A stretch of DNA of 64,000 nt from Cymbidium sinense (taxonomy: Eukaryota > Streptophyta > Magnoliopsida > Asparagales > Orchidaceae), in the NCBI GenBank assembly GCA_021442155.1, contig CM038214.1:48924703-48988702 (forward strand), given 5' to 3'. This document shows, in pieces, positions 23,401-36,360 of this stretch (its first letter is position 1; each line of letters starts with the position of its first letter). The notes below the pieces were generated by a model. That model had not been told where the DNA came from, made no database searches, and saw nothing but the letters and a program-made list of their open reading frames with translations. Position numbers and translations under genes: made by a program.

Positions 23401-25833
23401 AAATAAATCTTGTTTGAAAATAATTATTAATAAAAAGAACAAAAATCTAATTCCATTCATCAAATCTTCTCTTCTTTAGAAGTGTTGTTTACTTATTTTG
23501 TGAATCCATCATGACGTGTTTAGGGTAGGTGTAAGAGTCCCCCAGTGGCATCATATCCCTCTTTCACAACACAAAACATAATCTCGATGCTATTAGAATA
23601 GGTGTAAGAGAACACGAGAGGCATCCTATTTTTGATTAGCATAACTAAGTCGTGTGAGAGAAAGCGATCATTTCTTAGTGGGAATTCTTGTTGCCATCCA
23701 TGGCATAATTTTATAATTCCTAAGCGTGTTTAAAGGCAGGTGTAAAAGTCCCCCAAAAGCATCATATTCCTTTTAGCACATGCACAACAACAAACATAAA
23801 TCATTTATCTTGAGCTATTCTGATATGGGAGCAAGCCCTCTATGACACTCACTCATTAGCTGCTCAAGGTCGGGTTTACATGCTACTTTTCTAGTATGTC
23901 ACCCCAGTGGTCATTTGTTGGAAGATGTGAGTCCCAGTGCTTTCTTCCTAACTTGATCTTTGAAAACTAATGAGCACCTTGTTAATATGGTATGCTTCAC
24001 AGCCCAGCCAGTAAGCTACCTCATGATTGACTTCATTTAAGAAGATGTGAGTCTATACTTTCTTCTTGAACTAGCCATCATGTTCTAACTAGGTTGAGTA
24101 TTTTTGAGGCTTAGGATAAGTCCCCTAGAGGCTCCTTTCCTCTTGACTACTTTTGAGCTGATATAAGTCCCTAGTGGCATTCATTCAGTAGTCACCCTAG
24201 GTCGGATAGCACCTGTCGAGCCAAAGATAGACTATCCCAGCAGTCAGTTCCACAATAGAAAGATGTGAGTCCCAAAGCTTTCTTTCTATTTGTGAGCACC
24301 TTAGGTTGGTTGATGTTCGTTATGCTGACTCACCCGGTGTGTACACCACTCTTGGCAGATATGAGTCTCTGAGATTTCTCCTTGAGTTGGACACCGAATA
24401 CCTATTGGATATATGACTAGCCATGTCATCTTCTCTAGAGTGTTGGATTAAGCCCTTACCACCCCATCCCTTATGGGAACTCTATTTGGATCACATCTTT
24501 TGTGACGCTATTGAGAGATTACCAGGTTAATTTTAGATTGGACAGTTCCCCTTTCCTAGTAGCCACCCCTGTGGTTGGAAAATTTGTTTAGCGGATGCAC
24601 AAATTCTCCCTTGGTTCAATAAATCTAAGATAGGTCTTGGCTAATATAGGCTATTTCTCAGTTTGATCCCTCGCAAACTAACAGGGTCCATGATAAAAAA
24701 ATAAAATAAAATAAATAAATAAAAATTAATTCGCTTGTGGATTAGGAATTTAAGCCCCCAAGGGGCCCCATTTTCCCAAGAAAGCATCCTTTCTTTAGGG
24801 CATTGTCATCAAAACTCCCTATAGGAATTGCCTGACTACATGAGTTGATATAAATCCTCAGGTCAGTACTCACTCGTAGTCACCCTTAGGTCGGGTTCAA
24901 TCTATTTTTCCACAAGCGGTTGCCCCGGCAACATTCTTAAGACTATGACATATTTTTTTAGCATGATTGTATAGGCGGGTAGCCTAGGTTGGGTTTGATT
25001 TGTTGCCCAAAGCGATCACCCGTGGTCTTTCTAGTGGAAGATGTGAGTTCCCGAGCTTTCTTCACTTAAATTGATCATTGCTTACCAAAAGGCACTCCTT
25101 TGGTCGAATAATACTCCCATCAGTCAGGAAGCTACTCCCTTTTGGTTTAGTAAATCTGAGATAGGTCTAAGCTTCTATAAGCTTCTTCTCAGTGTGACAT
25201 TGCAAACTAACAGAATCCATAAAACAAATTTAGAAAATGAAATCAATCTTGACTATCTTTGAGTTAATCAGTCCCAGTGGCATTCACTCAATTACCTAGG
25301 TTGGGTTCAATTTATTGCCTTGCCAATAGATTACCCTAGCAATCCTTACTTGGAGGATGTAAGTCTACATGCTTTCTTCTAGTACAATGCTATACAGAAG
25401 GCATCCCTTTGGTTGGTTAATCTACTATGTGCTTAGTAGACTATCCCTTTGGATTGGTAAATCTAAGTTGGGTCTTAGCCTCTATGGCTCCTACTTAGTA
25501 TAACCCATTGCAAACCAATAGGGTTCATTCTAAAAATTCAAACCTAATAAAATTAGAATCAAATCAAACCTTCATCCCCTTGTGGATGACTTGAACCTAC
25601 TTCCCTAGTGGAAGGTTCACCCTCTATCCCTTAGTGGGGTTCTTCCCTGTCTCTTATGTCTTAGACATAAGTAGAGCCACATTGCACTAAGCTCTTGATT
25701 CTTTCTTTTCCTTAGGTTATGGGTATATTGTTTCTATTAGTGCTTGTGATCTCTCGGTGTTGTTGATCATTTCTTTCAACACCAATACATGTGGTGTTCC
25801 TTGTCACTCACACCACACCTATTGGACGCCCTT
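23401..25833 (+). repeat. 3' untranslated region of the 29-kb element: degenerate tandem repeats
   Basis: No coding region. Repeated landmarks are GAAGATGTGAGT + TTTCTTCCT (23934, 24043, 24262, 25046, 25356), GAGTTGATATAAGTCC-like segments (24160, 24842, 25252) and a GGTTGGTTAATCT/AAATCTGAGATAGGTC module (24608, 25150, 25480). Spacing between equivalent points is about 410 and 690 bp. The part from about 25560 to 25833, just before the 3' LTR, is not repeated. No polypurine tract could be found immediately before 25834. Confidence 0.7.
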
Positions 25834-27169
25834 TGTTGACCTCATTTTTAGGATGAGCTCTCAACCCCTCTATTTAAGACATAGGACTTCTCTTAGACTT
25901 TAAGTGTTCCTTAGTCTTATGACACATCTAGTGATTAGGTGGACACTCAACCTAGCCCTAGAAGACTTAAAAGAGTTAGCCATAGGAATAGGTCATGCCT
26001 TAGGGGTGTTAGGAAAAACTTCCTACCCTTAGCTTAAACCATTCCTCGCTTTCCTTCCTTCAAGTTAAACTCCAAATCAATTTTATTTGATTTCCTTAAA
26101 ATTCAAATCAACTTCATATGACTGAAATCCATGACTGAAATCTATGATTGAAAACCCATGATCAAAATCCATCAAAAAATTTCAAAGTCCAAATTTTGCC
26201 TAAGTCCTTAATTCTTCCCTTAAGGACTTAACCAAAATCATGATTCAAACCTATTCAAACCTATGAGATTTTCTCATAATCCATTTATATTCTCATTTAT
26301 ATTCACATATATAAATGAAATATAAATTCAAATCAATCAAACTAAACTCAAAACTCCAAATCAATTCATGAAAATTTTCTTAAGTCCCTTTAATTTTCCA
26401 TTAAAAGACTTAGCCAAAATCAATCATAAACCTTGATCAAACCAAATCAAATTCAAGATATTTTCTCAAAAATTATTTATATTCTCATATATAAATGAAA
26501 TATCAATATAAATCAATCAAATCAAACCCAAAATTTAAAATCCTTGAAATTCCCTTAAATCTTTTAAATTCCCTTTAATAGATTTAACTAAATCATGATC
26601 AAACCATTTCAAATTCATAGAATTTTCTCAAAAAATTTTTCTATCCTCATTTAAATTCTCATATATAAATGAAATATAAATATAAATCAATCAAATCCAA
26701 TTTAAAAATTTCCAAAAATCCTTTAAATTCCCAAAAATCTTTTAAATTCCTTTTAATGGATTTAACCTAAATCATGATTAAACCACTTCAAATTCTTGAA
26801 ATTTTCTAATGATCAATTTATATTCTCATTTATATTCACATATATAAATGAAATATAAATTCAAACAATCAAAATCAATTCCAAAAATCAAACTTAAATC
26901 CACTCAAAATCAAATCTAAGCCTTTCAAGCCAAAATCTTGAACTTAGTCAAATCACTTTCAAATCAAGTCAAACTCTTGATTTTTTTCTCATCCAAACTT
27001 CAATCACTCAATCAAAACCTAATTCAAAAATCAAATCCAAGACCATTTCATATCCTTCCTTTGAATATGAAATTTTTAAATGGATCTAAATCCATTTGAC
27101 TTCAAAACACTTGTAAATGGATTTATATTTCAATCATAAGTCCATATACAAGATCAATCAACTTCAAAT

Positions 27170-28020
27170 CAAGCTTTGACCAAGCCATTTGACCCACTTT
27201 GGCTCACTTGACCCAAAGTGACCTAAAGTACCTTATGAGCCAACTTTTGATCCTAACCAAATTGGATTGAACCAAACTCATATATCCCTCTCATCATGAT
27301 CAACAATCATCATGGGATGATCAATCAACCAAATTAGGTCAAACCAAGTCAAACTGGGGTTGACCAAGTCAACACTAACCTAAAATGAAACCTTACATAG
27401 CAAATTCCACCATAGGCCAAATTGATTGAAACCATTGATCTAAGTTCACTCATAACCTATGTTTGAACTTGACCAACAATATCTGAGCCTAACGCCCAAT
27501 TGGCCCACTTGACCCAAGTTGACCCATTTTGACCTAAAGGGTCAAATGTGTCAAAACTTGATCTAAGCCAAATTGATTGAAACCAATGGGTCAAGTCCAT
27601 CCCAAATCACTTGTGGAACTTGACCAAAGCCTTGAATTGGCCAACTAGACCCAACCTAGCCCAATTGACCTTGACATGACTAAAGGGTCATGTTGAGCCA
27701 AAATTGAAATTAACCTAAATTGATTAGAAACAAAGATACAAATACACTCCATATGGCTAACCTAACCTAAACCTACCCTTTACCTACCTCAAATAGGTCA
27801 AATGGATCAAATAGGTCAGCTTGACCCATTTGACCTAAGTGAAATCATATGAGCCAAAACCAAATTTATACCAAATTGAATCAAACCAAAGCCACCAAAA
27901 CATTTCAAATGGTCATATGAACTTGACCCAACCCTTAGTTTGACCCAATTTGACTATTGGTCAACTTGACCCAAGTTGACCCATTTTGACCTAAATGGGT
28001 CAACATGAGCCAAACCCTAT
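27170..28020 (+). promoter_or_regulatory. TTGAC(C/T) cluster in the 3' LTR
   Basis: The counterpart of 5930-6760, again with many TTGACC/T and GGTCAA copies, including runs such as CACTTGACCCAAGTTGACCC near 27505. It is still present in both LTRs despite divergence of the surrounding sequence; the role is inferred only. Confidence 0.45.
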
Positions 28021-31000
28021 CAAATGGATTCCAAATCCAATGAAAATTAGCCAAACCTAGTTTCTCCACATACCCAACATGTCCAAAGTGGAAAATAGCA
28101 AAATGACCATCCTACCCCCTAGGTCAGAGAACAAATTTTGGCATAACCCATAGGTAATTTGGCCATACCCTCTTCACAATCACTTGAGACTTCCCTAAAA
28201 GCTCAAGGGGACTCAGTGATGAGTGGTGAACCCAACCCAATTGGTTTGGGTCAGCCCATTTGGTCCCTAGACCAAACCTGACCCCCTAGCTAAAAATTAA
28301 AATTTCAAACTCCCTCTTAAGCTCAAATTCACATGGGAGTTGACAATCCATTTCACACACTCAAGGTGGGTGAAAATAGAAGCCGGGAGGATCCATTAGG
28401 GATTGATCCCAAGCCTCCTAGAGCTCTTCCCAATTTCTTCTTGGCTTTTGAATAGTGATAAATAGGGGAGGTAGGGTGAATTGCCAACTTCTTTCACACT
28501 TGATTGCCTCCCAATTCCTCCTACACACTTCTTTTAAGGACTAATTTGAGCTCACTCAAGCTTTCATTGGAGATCCCATAGCAAGGAGAGGAGTAATAGG
28601 ATTAAAGCCACAATGATCTTCAAGTGGTGGTCCATAGAGTAAGCCACTCAATCCTAAGGCCTAGGAATTTCAACAGGGCTTCATCTCCACTAGACAAAGC
28701 TACCTCAATGATCTGGAGCACCAGTGATCACCTCTAGCGAGGTATGGAATTTTTTGTTCACTAAACTCAATGTGGTGTCGAGCTTTGTGAAAGAAATTTT
28801 TACCTCATCAAATTTTGATCGTTCGATTTGTCGCTCTTTGTCTCTAGATGGTGTGGGTAAATTTTGGTTTGATTCAATGCTAGATCGAGCTTGGATCTTT
28901 CCCTTGATCATGGACGGTCTCTGTTGATCAAGGGGAAGAACTTCATCTCAACCATCCATCCGCATTTTAGATGGAAATGAGATTATTTATTTATGTTTAG
29001 TTAACTATTGATCCTTTATAAATTGTGGGTGAATCCTTAGCCGATCTTTGATCGGATGACATAGAATATAAGCGCGTTAGCTACTACCACCATTTGGGAT
29101 GTGACATTTAAGTTACCCCTCACGATGATGTGTAAAGTTATTGACCCATGCATGCCGTTGAGCTAGGGATTACTTAGGGTTAATTAAAAATGCTTAATTA
29201 ATTTTAGATTAATCCATGGATCTTCAAAAATGCATAAATCTTTATAAAAATTTAGAAAAAAATATGAAATAAAATGTTTTGGATAGATAATTAAACCTAG
29301 AACATTTTAAAATTAATTTTGATGAGTTTTGAATTATGATTTTCTCTAAATTTGGGTTTTATTATAAATTATTTTACTAATTACTCTTTGATTAGGCTTT
29401 TAATCCCAAAATTTCTTGGGTAAGTTTTAGATGACCTATCTCCCTAATTTTATTGGGATTTATTGAAGGCTTGATTAGAGTAATTGCATGTGGTTTCCAT
29501 AATTACCCTTCTCATGTAATTAAGCATAATTAAGGTATAATCTGGTTTTACCATCTGATTAGGGTTGATTAAGGTTAGATTAAGTAAGTAGGAGGTTCAT
29601 GGTATAATTTTGGGGCATTTTACATAAGCTATTTTCTAAACCTCCTCTTCTCTCCTTAATCTCCTCTTAATTAAGGGTTAATTCATTAATTATCCCATTA
29701 ATCAATTTTATAAAAATTCTAAAAAGTTCTAGAACTTAATTAATCTACCTTAGGTAGATGCTTAGGTGTTTAATAGCCTAAGTTCAATTAAAAAAATCAA
29801 AACCCCATTCATAAGTATGAAAGGGTGTTTTGAAATTACTTAAGCTAACCCCCTTAGCTTAATTAACTTTTAATTGTGAGCCAAATTGCATTAGGCCTTT
29901 TCATTATTAGGTGCATTGTAAATTTAAATTCTTCATGGGTTTTATGTCATCTCATTGACTCAAAATTATTTAGTTAATTCTTCTAAGGTGGTCTAGGTAA
30001 GGGTTAATTACTTAATTCATACCTTAACCTAATCAATACAAAAAAAAAACTAATTATTTAATAATTAAACAAAAATATAAAAAACATGTGGAAATGGGTT
30101 AGGAATTGTAAACTCATCTCACCTTTTCAAAATTAAATCAAACTTCAAACTAAACAAAAATTACTTTGAAATTCACTTTGATTTATTGTAAATTTTCTTA
30201 TTCTATAAGAATGTCTTTAGGATTTAAGTGAAGTGAGTTTGTTTACATGCTTTCATTACTTTGAATCTTTCCCCAACATGTTAAGTTGTATGCCATGTGA
30301 TTTCATGCATTCATAATTTCATGTTTCAAATTTTAAAATGAAATTGTTTACTTTATGTCAAATGTGCATGTGTTGGCTAAAATAAAATATGAGTGGCTAT
30401 TATCACTACTAAATCCAAATTATTTTCAAAACTTATAAATGAAATATGAAATCTGAAAGTATGCTACTTATACTTTAATTATAAGCTTGCATGTGAAATA
30501 TTATAAAAGTATGCTTAGTATAGGTTTCTTTTCTCTCCTATGTTGGTATAGTTTTGAATAAGAATTTGGTGAGATATAAGGTTCATTTGAAAAGGACCTA
30601 ATGCTCACCTAATTTCATATCATATTCATCCCTATTCTACCATCTAAGAAGGGTTACCAACACTTACATACATAAATTTCATAAACAAAATAAATCTATT
30701 AAACAACTTTTGCAACTTCCTTTTTATTTCATTTCTTTTATATGCATGTTTGTATTTAAAAGAAAGTGGTATATTAGTGACAACCCAAGGTTGTGAGCTT
30801 TAAGTAACCTAAGTAGGTCTTATACCTTACACCTCGGTTAACAATGGCTTGTACTCACTTATGCCTTTCTTACTTTCATGTATGTATGTGAAATTTTGGA
30901 TAAGGAAAACCTTTTCTACTTAAGAAAAATCATGCATATTCAACTTCTAAATTTTCATAAATGGATTACTTAGCATGCATCATAAAGTGTGTTAACTACT

Positions 31001-31045
31001 CTCATTTGCATGTATAGATATGCTTAAGGTCCATCCATATGCATG

Positions 31046-31046
<1 letters not shown>

Positions 31047-31081
<35 letters not shown>
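31047..31081 (+). repeat. (TA)n microsatellite in the 3' LTR
   Basis: A pure TA tract of about 35 bp at the same LTR position as 9695-9743, flanked in both by GCATGT and TGTTGGGAAAGAG. Confidence 0.95.
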
Positions 31082-31085
<4 letters not shown>

Positions 31086-31979
31086 GGAAAGAGATGAAGT
31101 AATGTGTGTTATGTGAATTTTGATTCATTGTATTTAATCTTAAAATGCTTTTCTCTTTGAATAGGTTTGTTTAGGGCTTATATAAACTTAGGATTGATTA
31201 AAATATGTAATCAAAATATTCACCTAAATGAAACTAAAATATGAACCCACTTTAGAAAATTACTTAAGGTTAGGGAAGGAAAGAGAAGTTCTATTCTCTT
31301 TCCCTCTCTTCATAACTTAGTAATTAATTGTAGGTTTCACTTAAACCAAATTAAAACATGAAATAAAATCAACCCAAAACACTTAAACAACTTAAATGAA
31401 ACCTTCCTCTAAGTTCAACATGTCCTTCACACTTAGAAAATTTGAACCTAAAGCCATAGCTAAGCATACCACACAAACCTTCAAAGCACACACATTAGCC
31501 TAAGTCACCACTTCTAGCCTTAGGTTAAGTCAATGCATGGTTTGATGTTATGTTTTATTTTATGATATATGTTTTAGACTGGATGTTAGGGTCTATGCTC
31601 ATAGAATGAATGTTAGGACGTTCTTAGTCTAACTATTCTTTTTTGCAGGGGATTGTGCTTAAGGGGCGCTTTCATAATAAAAATATAAATGATTTTTCTT
31701 GCAGATGCTTTATACCCTAAGCATAATCCATAGGCCAGGTGGACTTAGTCACCTATGTGTGGGGTGATAAGTCTAATATACATGCTTTGGATTTGTGTGG
31801 TGTGTTTTAGCTAATCTTTTTTTTGCGGTGTTAGTTAGATTTCCACTTTTCCCTTTTCATGTAAAATTTGTATAATTAGGATTTTGGAATGATTTATTAT
31901 GGGATTAGGATGAGCATTGGTCATAAGATCCTATCTTATGCACCATATGAAAACTTTAGCATCTACCATCCAACCATCC

Positions 31980-32038
31980 AAAGAAGGAAAAAAAAAGAAA
32001 AGAAGAAGAAGAAGAAAGAAAAAAAGAAGAAGAAGAAT
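31980..32038 (+). repeat. Purine-rich (AAG)n-like tract in the 3' LTR
   Basis: An almost pure A/G run of AAGAAG type. The 5' LTR has the same tract at about 10620-10672. It is a candidate slippage site and should not be taken for the polypurine tract, which must lie outside the LTR. Confidence 0.75.
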
Positions 32039-33605
32039 AAAGCTTGAAGACCCCATAATAATGAATTCCTTTGCTTAATTGTAATTTAATTCATTTGTAA
32101 TTCAAGTTTTATAAGGGTAGAGCTTCACTACCACATTTGATATTTTGGGCTTGTCGGTGGTGCCGACCACAATGGCCATTTATTCTTTTTGTGATTAGCT
32201 TTATAAATTGATTGATGATTTGTTTAGATTCTGCATTAAGTGGCATGATTTTCTAGTTTCTTCCTTGCTTTATGTATGGCCGGATGTGGATTAGGCTCTT
32301 TGGGAAAAATAAATCTTTTACCCAATTAACAATTCAAATTAAAATTAAACAACTCATAACCTCAACTTAGGTTTAAAATCAAGATAAAAGAATTAGCAAC
32401 CCCTTAGGCGGATGAGCATTTCTATATAATATCATGCACAAATGCATCTTATTTCACTCTTGATTGGAGGGCTTCCACCTTTGCCAAAGAACCGATCTTT
32501 GAGAGCGGTGGAAACTCACCTCCTCTCATTCTCATTTTTTTCATAATCTTCATGCATTAGTCAAAATCCTATTAGTTTGAGTCAAAATATTTGTCCAAAA
32601 TATAAATAAAATGAAATTTTAATTGCATTAGATTTAGGTCATTTGAAGAATGTCCCTTTACATGATCTAGTTTCTTTAGGGAGTGAGTTTAAGGACTTAG
32701 TCTATTTCTAAATAATAACAGCCTAGCTATCTTTCATAAGCATAAAGACTTGCCTACATGTATTTAAAATTGTAGGAGGAGTTAGTTGGTGGCCACCCAC
32801 AGGTGGTTGTAAGTCCAAGTTGTTGGTTGGCTTGTCCTCTCTTGTGGAGGCAAACCAAATTACCCATTTTTTGCCTTAGATTTAGGTTGTGCTTCTGGAC
32901 CTCACCGGAGCTCCCTAGATTTAGGTCTGAGGTTACTTCTTCCCTTTCGGGGCCATAAACATAATTCCTCACCTCTTAGGCATTTTGTTAATCTTATGTT
33001 AAGGAATCTTAAGTCCTAAAATCTAAAAAATTCAACTTAAACAAACTAAATCAATTTCAAAAATGTAAAGCCCAACTATAGGATAGTCTAAGATGCTCGC
33101 TAGGTTTCCTAGCACCATGGGTATCTTCTACTTATCTTTCATTATGGCTTTAATAATAAATCCCTCTTTAGATCAATCCCATTTTGATCTTCAAAGATAA
33201 ACCAATCGATTGATAGTCCTTTCCTATTGAAATCTTCAAATACAATGATCATTTTTCTTAATCGAGAGTTTTCCTAAGGGATCCCATCCTTTAAAATGTA
33301 ATTAATTATGGGGCTTTATAGGAACTTAACGAACCATTTAAAATAAACCACCTTTACTTTTTCATGTAAAGTAGGGAAGAATCTCAGTACATATGGAGAC
33401 CCATCATCCTTAGGAGTCCTTATTGAGGTGATTAGATCCATTAAAGGGTAGTGTTTTTTGTCTTTCAAGATAGTACTATTTTTTTGATGATGTACATCAC
33501 TGAATAAGTACATCGCATGCATCTTACCAAGATGAATTTCTATAGGTCTCTTCTTTTCTTTCTCCCCGCGATTTGAAGGTGACTCCTATAGGAATTTATT
33601 CACCA

Positions 33606-34690
33606 CTTCCTAGCACAACCATTGCACAGAAGGCAACCCCTTAGGTTGGCTAGCTACTACCATGGCTAGTAGACTATCCCTTTGGATTGTAAATCAAGAT
33701 AGACAAGTCGATATATAGCCCTTCTCTGGGTCCATGCACGACATGGTCCATAAATTAAATCTATCAAATTTGACCGACCTCACATCTCTAATGGTTATGC
33801 CTCAATTTAAAATCAAACTAAACAAACCATATAAAATGACATGAAATTAAGGTAAAATTAATCTTGACTACTTTTGAGTTGACATAATTCCCAGCTGCAT
33901 TCACTCAGTAGTCACCCTGGTCAAGTTCGATTTGTTGTGCATCCAACAGGTCACCTCAATGATTGTTCCTCTCTTTGGAAGATTTAAGTTTGCTATGCCT
34001 TCTTCCTAGCATAATCATTGCACATCGAAAGGCAACCCCTTAGGTTGGCTAGCTTTACCCCACATCCGATAAACTATCCATTTGTATTTATAAACCTGAG
34101 GTAGGTCAAGGTTGATATAGCCCCTTCTCTGTGGGTCCATCACACACTGACATGCTCCATACATTAACTTCAGTTAAATTAAACATCGATTTTTCCCGAT
34201 TAGTTAAATCACACCCATTGGAGCCCACATAAAATAAACAAGCAAATCAAATTCTATCATCCCAAAATGTAATCAAACTCAAATCTCAATTCCAGTGAAT
34301 AGCAGAATACAGTGGAAGGTTCATATACTTGATCCCCGAGGGACTTGAGCCCATATCTCTAGCAGATGTGCCCCTACATCAATTAAAATTAAATAAATTA
34401 AAGACGATTCGATCTTAATCCATGGTGGATTATAGATCCTTATCCTTAGCAGATCTTCTTTCCATAAAACATATAATCAAATCAAATTCAAACCTTATCC
34501 CCAACAAATTTTCTTCTTCTATGCCCTCAATATAGACCCTTCACATGTCATGTCCAATGCACGTGTGATCCCCTAGCGGATCTCCCTCCATGTCCTTGAC
34601 ATGGAATTCTCATCAAATCTTATTTCTTCTCTTATGCACACCTTTAATACTTCAACCAAAATCTTAACAATGTATTTGTTCAAATTACAT
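33606..34690 (+). mobile_element. Older Ogre-like element, right part (3' untranslated repeats resumed)
   Basis: The bases right after the 3' LTR (CTTCCTAGCAC, then ATTGCAC, then AGGCAACCCCTTAGGTTGG) continue a 3' repeat unit exactly where the left flank stopped at 4583 (GATGTAAGTCTAGTACACCTT). An uninterrupted unit at about 33965-34050 reads through the same point (GCCTTCTTCCTAGCATAATC). Two partial units and a non-repeated stretch (34260-34690) resembling the pre-LTR zone at 25560-25700 follow. No LTR of the older element is seen after it. No coding region is present. Confidence 0.7.
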
Positions 34691-36127
34691 CATCTTAACA
34701 TTGTTATCAACATTTTGTGATTTCTGATGGTGCAAGCTCAAACTAACTATAGAATATCATGCTAAACATATTAGTGGGAATTAACACACTATATTATATT
34801 ATAATATATGATGTTATATTATAATTTGATATAATATAATATATTGTCTAACATTACACCACATTAGAATCACCTAAAAGGAACAAATAATAAAATTTTC
34901 TCAAAATATGAATAATGTTCATTTTGGATGTAAAATTGTTGTTTTCTATTAGAAATGGTACAAAATAGCATATTTTTGGTGTTGCTTCTTGGTGTGTGAT
35001 GTGAATTTGGCCAAATTCTTCCATCTCAACCTTCAAATTAACATTTTTGTGAGTTTTAACCCAATGTATTATAACAAAAGTAAAACATACTAAAATGTAA
35101 AATAACATTTAGTAAGACACCACCACATTCATATATATATATATGAAGTTATATTGTTATGTACATTATATTTTAATATTCTTTCATATAATATATTATC
35201 TTACATTACACCTTTAAATGAATCACTTTAAGTAAAAAATTTATAAAATTTGGTTGAAAAATGAACATTTATTTTGGATGCAAAATTTCTTTCTTTTGAT
35301 TAAATGACACACCATAACACACCACTAATGATGTTCCCTAAAGCTTACCTTAAATTTGGCCAAATCCCATCATCTCAGCCTATAAATCAATATTTTTATG
35401 AATTATACTAGTACAAATTCTACCACATCATACTATGACAAACTTAAATATGCTAAATAACAGGTAGTAATGCACAATAGTATGATATAATGCATGATGC
35501 TACACTATGTTATGTCATCCTATATTATAATACACTATAATATACTATATTATATTATACTGCATATCACATCATAAGGGATTGCTTCAAATAAAAATAA
35601 TAAAATTAGTCAAAATAATAAAAATCTATATATTTTAGTCATATCACTTACAAATTTTAAATTGAAACAATATATTATGATGTCATGCTCTACCTATTAT
35701 GAATTCGGCCAAATTCCACCATTTTAAAGTCTAAATCAACATTTTTATAAATAATGCTAGTGTAGGCTCATTTGGATGATTTTAAAATACTTAAGAATTT
35801 AAAATATAGAGTAATATATTATGATATATGATGCTATACTATGCTACAACATATAATATTTATTTTGAACATAAAATCTTACTTTTTTAACTACAAGTGG
35901 CATAGCACACCTTTGGTACTACAACCTAATTCCCACTTCAAATTTAACAAATTTCATCATCTAATTTATTAAATCAATATTTTTAGGATTTATATTAATA
36001 TAAACTATAGGGCACAATACCATAATATACTAAAACATTTCAAAACATCTTATAACATCCAAAAGACATTACATGCTCAAATATATGATGATACATTATA
36101 CTATAACATATGGTATTATAATATGAT
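34690..36127 (+). repeat. Degenerate satellite, period about 350 bp, about four units
   Basis: Two landmarks recur in fixed order. The first is (T/C)GGCCAAATTC-CATC plus AAATCAACATTTTTAT-like sequence at about 35008, 35356 and 35706, with a weaker copy at 35945. The second is TTATTTTGGATG(T/C)AAAATT-like sequence at about 34918, 35266 and 35856, with a weak copy near 35607. Spacing is about 350 bp for three intervals and about 240-250 bp for the last. Between landmarks are TATATTATA-rich stretches. No coding region. It lies directly beside telomere-like repeats, which suggests a subtelomeric satellite. Confidence 0.65.
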
Positions 36128-36360
36128 TTAGGGTTAGGGTTTAGCATATTCAAATCTCTAATAATCAAGGGAAAGTCTCTTGAAGACATTTTCTTTAGCT
36201 ACCATAACTATGTTAGGATTAGGTCATTCTTAGACCTACTCTAATGACATTTTATTTAAGGTTTAGGGTTTAAGGTTAGTTTAGGTTTATAGTTTAGGGT
36301 TTGGGGTTTAGTTTTGGGTTAAGGGTTGTAGGTTTTAGGGTTTAGGGTTTAGGGTTTTGG
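36128..36360 (+). repeat. Interstitial telomere-like repeats, TTTAGGG strand
   Basis: Degenerate TTTAGGG units at 36128-36143 and 36255-36360, split by a non-telomeric segment of about 110 bp. The block ends directly at the 3' end of the antisense LINE. Confidence 0.85.

Larger units (their letters stand above)
4584..33605 (+). mobile_element. Ogre/Tat-like LTR retrotransposon of about 29 kb with giant LTRs
   Basis: The element is bounded by two direct repeats of 7.66 and 7.77 kb that start with TGTTGA and end with TTCACCA. A tRNA-Arg-type primer-binding site follows the first one. The internal region (12240-25833) holds leader, gag, protease zone, RT, RNase H, archaeal-type RNase H and integrase, in the order known for the Tat/Ogre lineage of plant Ty3/gypsy elements. 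All reading frames are broken. By eye the LTRs differ at several percent of sites plus many indels, so the insertion is old. No polypurine tract is visible just before 25834, so the 5' LTR boundary could be off. Ogre elements are known at roughly 25 kb, so this is very large even for that group. Confidence 0.85.
25834..33605 (+). repeat. 3' LTR of the 29-kb element
   Basis: A direct repeat of 4584-12239, collinear along the full length, with many small indels. It includes the 175-bp units (26190-26890), the TTGACC-rich zone (27170-28020), the central conserved segment (28680-29100), a (TA)n tract (31047-31081) and the purine-rich tract (31980-32038). It ends in TTATTCACCA like the 5' copy. 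The sequence after the end is not a PBS but a 3' untranslated repeat of the same family, so this is an outer boundary. Confidence 0.85.

Noticed and set aside
4579..33610. Perfect 5-bp target-site duplication for the 29-kb element
   Set aside because: ACCTT precedes the 5' LTR and CTTCC follows the 3' LTR. They overlap only as CTT, so no clean duplication can be claimed.
34800..35570. AT-rich stretches as matrix attachment region or origin
   Set aside because: TATATTATA-rich segments are part of the 350-bp satellite units, and no independent evidence separates such a function from composition.
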